From Gossypium raimondii (Eukaryota > Streptophyta > Magnoliopsida > Malvales > Malvaceae), in assembly GCF_025698545.1 (NCBI RefSeq), contig NC_068575.1:26175480-26239479 (forward strand): 64,000 bases of DNA. The letters run 5' to 3'. The position numbers were made by a program, and so were the translations under genes. Of the stretch, positions 63,241 to 64,000 are shown piece after piece; position 1 is the stretch's first letter, and each line of letters begins with the position of its first letter. The notes under the pieces were generated by a model. That model saw only the letters and a program-made list of their open reading frames with translations, had not been told where the DNA came from and ran no database searches.

Positions 63241-64000
63241 TAGCAGAAGATGAACTAACTGAATATAGAACGAATAAAACAAACTCAAATCAATATTCAT
63301 AAGTAAACAATAAATTCAAGATAATGACTAATCCTATCTCAAGATACCAAACACAACATTAATATCAAGTCTTTGGACAATAATATTAACAGTAAGCGAT
63401 ACTCTTGTTGTAGCAATCAAACATTGTAGCAATCAAACATTGGCAATAAATTATATCAAACAATTAATTAATCTTTGGACTAACTTATTGCTCACATAAA
63501 ATACCTTATAATTGTCACACATTTATCACCACAGATGTCGTTGAAGTTCTGCCAAATATTAACTTACCTTTGGGCCAATTAATAAACGCATGAATCACAA
63601 AAACATATAATCATCTCGATATTTTAAATAAACTAATCTACACAAAAGAGGTCACTTTGGCAACATTTTGTTTCAACTAATATATTTAAAATATTAGACA
63701 TCCTTAATTAAAAGTAAAAATATGAATTAATTTATTTTAAAATATTTATCTTAATCTTATCTTTCAATTAAATTAAAAATGAACTGTACATATATTTATC
63801 TACTTTTCCAAAGCAACATGCATAGATTATATATGTATATATAATAAAATATATATACTAAAGAACTAAGCCATGCGTATATGTTAACCACTTTTTTTAT
63901 AAACATTAAATTAAATGTCTTATATGATTTAAAAACAAATAATAATAATTAAATTAATATGGGCAAACAGTGAACCGAAATTGAAACATAAGTAATCCCC
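63241..64000. other. AT-rich tract, copy 2, cut by the window end
   Basis: It corresponds to about 52191-52980. No gene is seen. Confidence 0.5.

Larger units (their letters stand above)
53914..64000. repeat. Unit 2 of the 11,030-bp tandem duplication (runs off the window)
   Basis: It repeats 42884 to about 52980. In the SEC3 part I find only five single-base length differences and no substitution over about 6 kb. In the copia part differences are much denser and sit mainly at CAG/CTG and homopolymers. Confidence 0.97.

Overview
This is nuclear DNA from a dicot plant: AT-rich, intron-rich, and dominated by nested transposable elements. One gene is recognised with confidence, exocyst subunit SEC3. 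A second, broken gene on the other strand resembles the Nudix part of plant Nudix hydrolase 3. The LTRs beginning TGTAACACCCC and the AGCGGCG hairpin repeats of the CACTA element look like cotton (Gossypium/Malvaceae) repeats, but that is from memory of repeat style and is an inference.

Layout. Positions 1-13.2 kb are nested Ty3/gypsy-type LTRs in minus orientation. They include a solo LTR (1121-3698) with target duplication ACACT, a nearly gutted element whose only visible coding relic is a gag zinc-knuckle piece (7278-7508), and a second probable solo LTR (9456-11292). A Mutator-like element with long inverted repeats and an imperfect 9-bp target duplication lies at 13847-15403. A 398-bp solo LTR with target duplication ACATC is at 16722-17119. 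From 17.6 to 28.3 kb runs a minus-strand Nudix gene remnant. One of its exons is split by a 7.3-kb CACTA transposon (17863-25186, target duplication GGA) that carries gene-derived pieces, including a SHAQKYF-type MYB exon.

SEC3 starts at 29240, head-to-head with the Nudix gene (906 bp apart), and ends at 46647. I can place 25 exons with consistent phases, giving 917 codons once a single extra A in exon 17 is discounted. Its seventh intron is 8.9 kb and holds a copia element with perfect AGAAT target duplications plus a second, chimeric copia block.

From 42884 the sequence is a direct tandem repeat with an 11,030-bp unit. The block from SEC3 exon 12 through the 3' flank and a deleted copia element, up to 53913, starts again at 53914 and runs off the window. 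The second copy has no SEC3 5' half but keeps the frame that copy 1 loses. The two copies show no clear base substitutions in the SEC3 part. In the retrotransposon part they differ mostly by loss or change of a base at CAG/CTG sites and in homopolymers. The same CWG-to-CG loss appears in a short duplication around the CACTA element and in the broken Nudix exons. The most economical reading is that many lesions here are consensus errors at CHG-methylated sites, and that the tandem repeat may be an assembly duplication or a very recent event.

I see no tRNA, rRNA, CRISPR or virus in the window, and no evidence for a new multi-gene system. The most novel items are the gene-carrying CACTA element and the methylation-context error signature.
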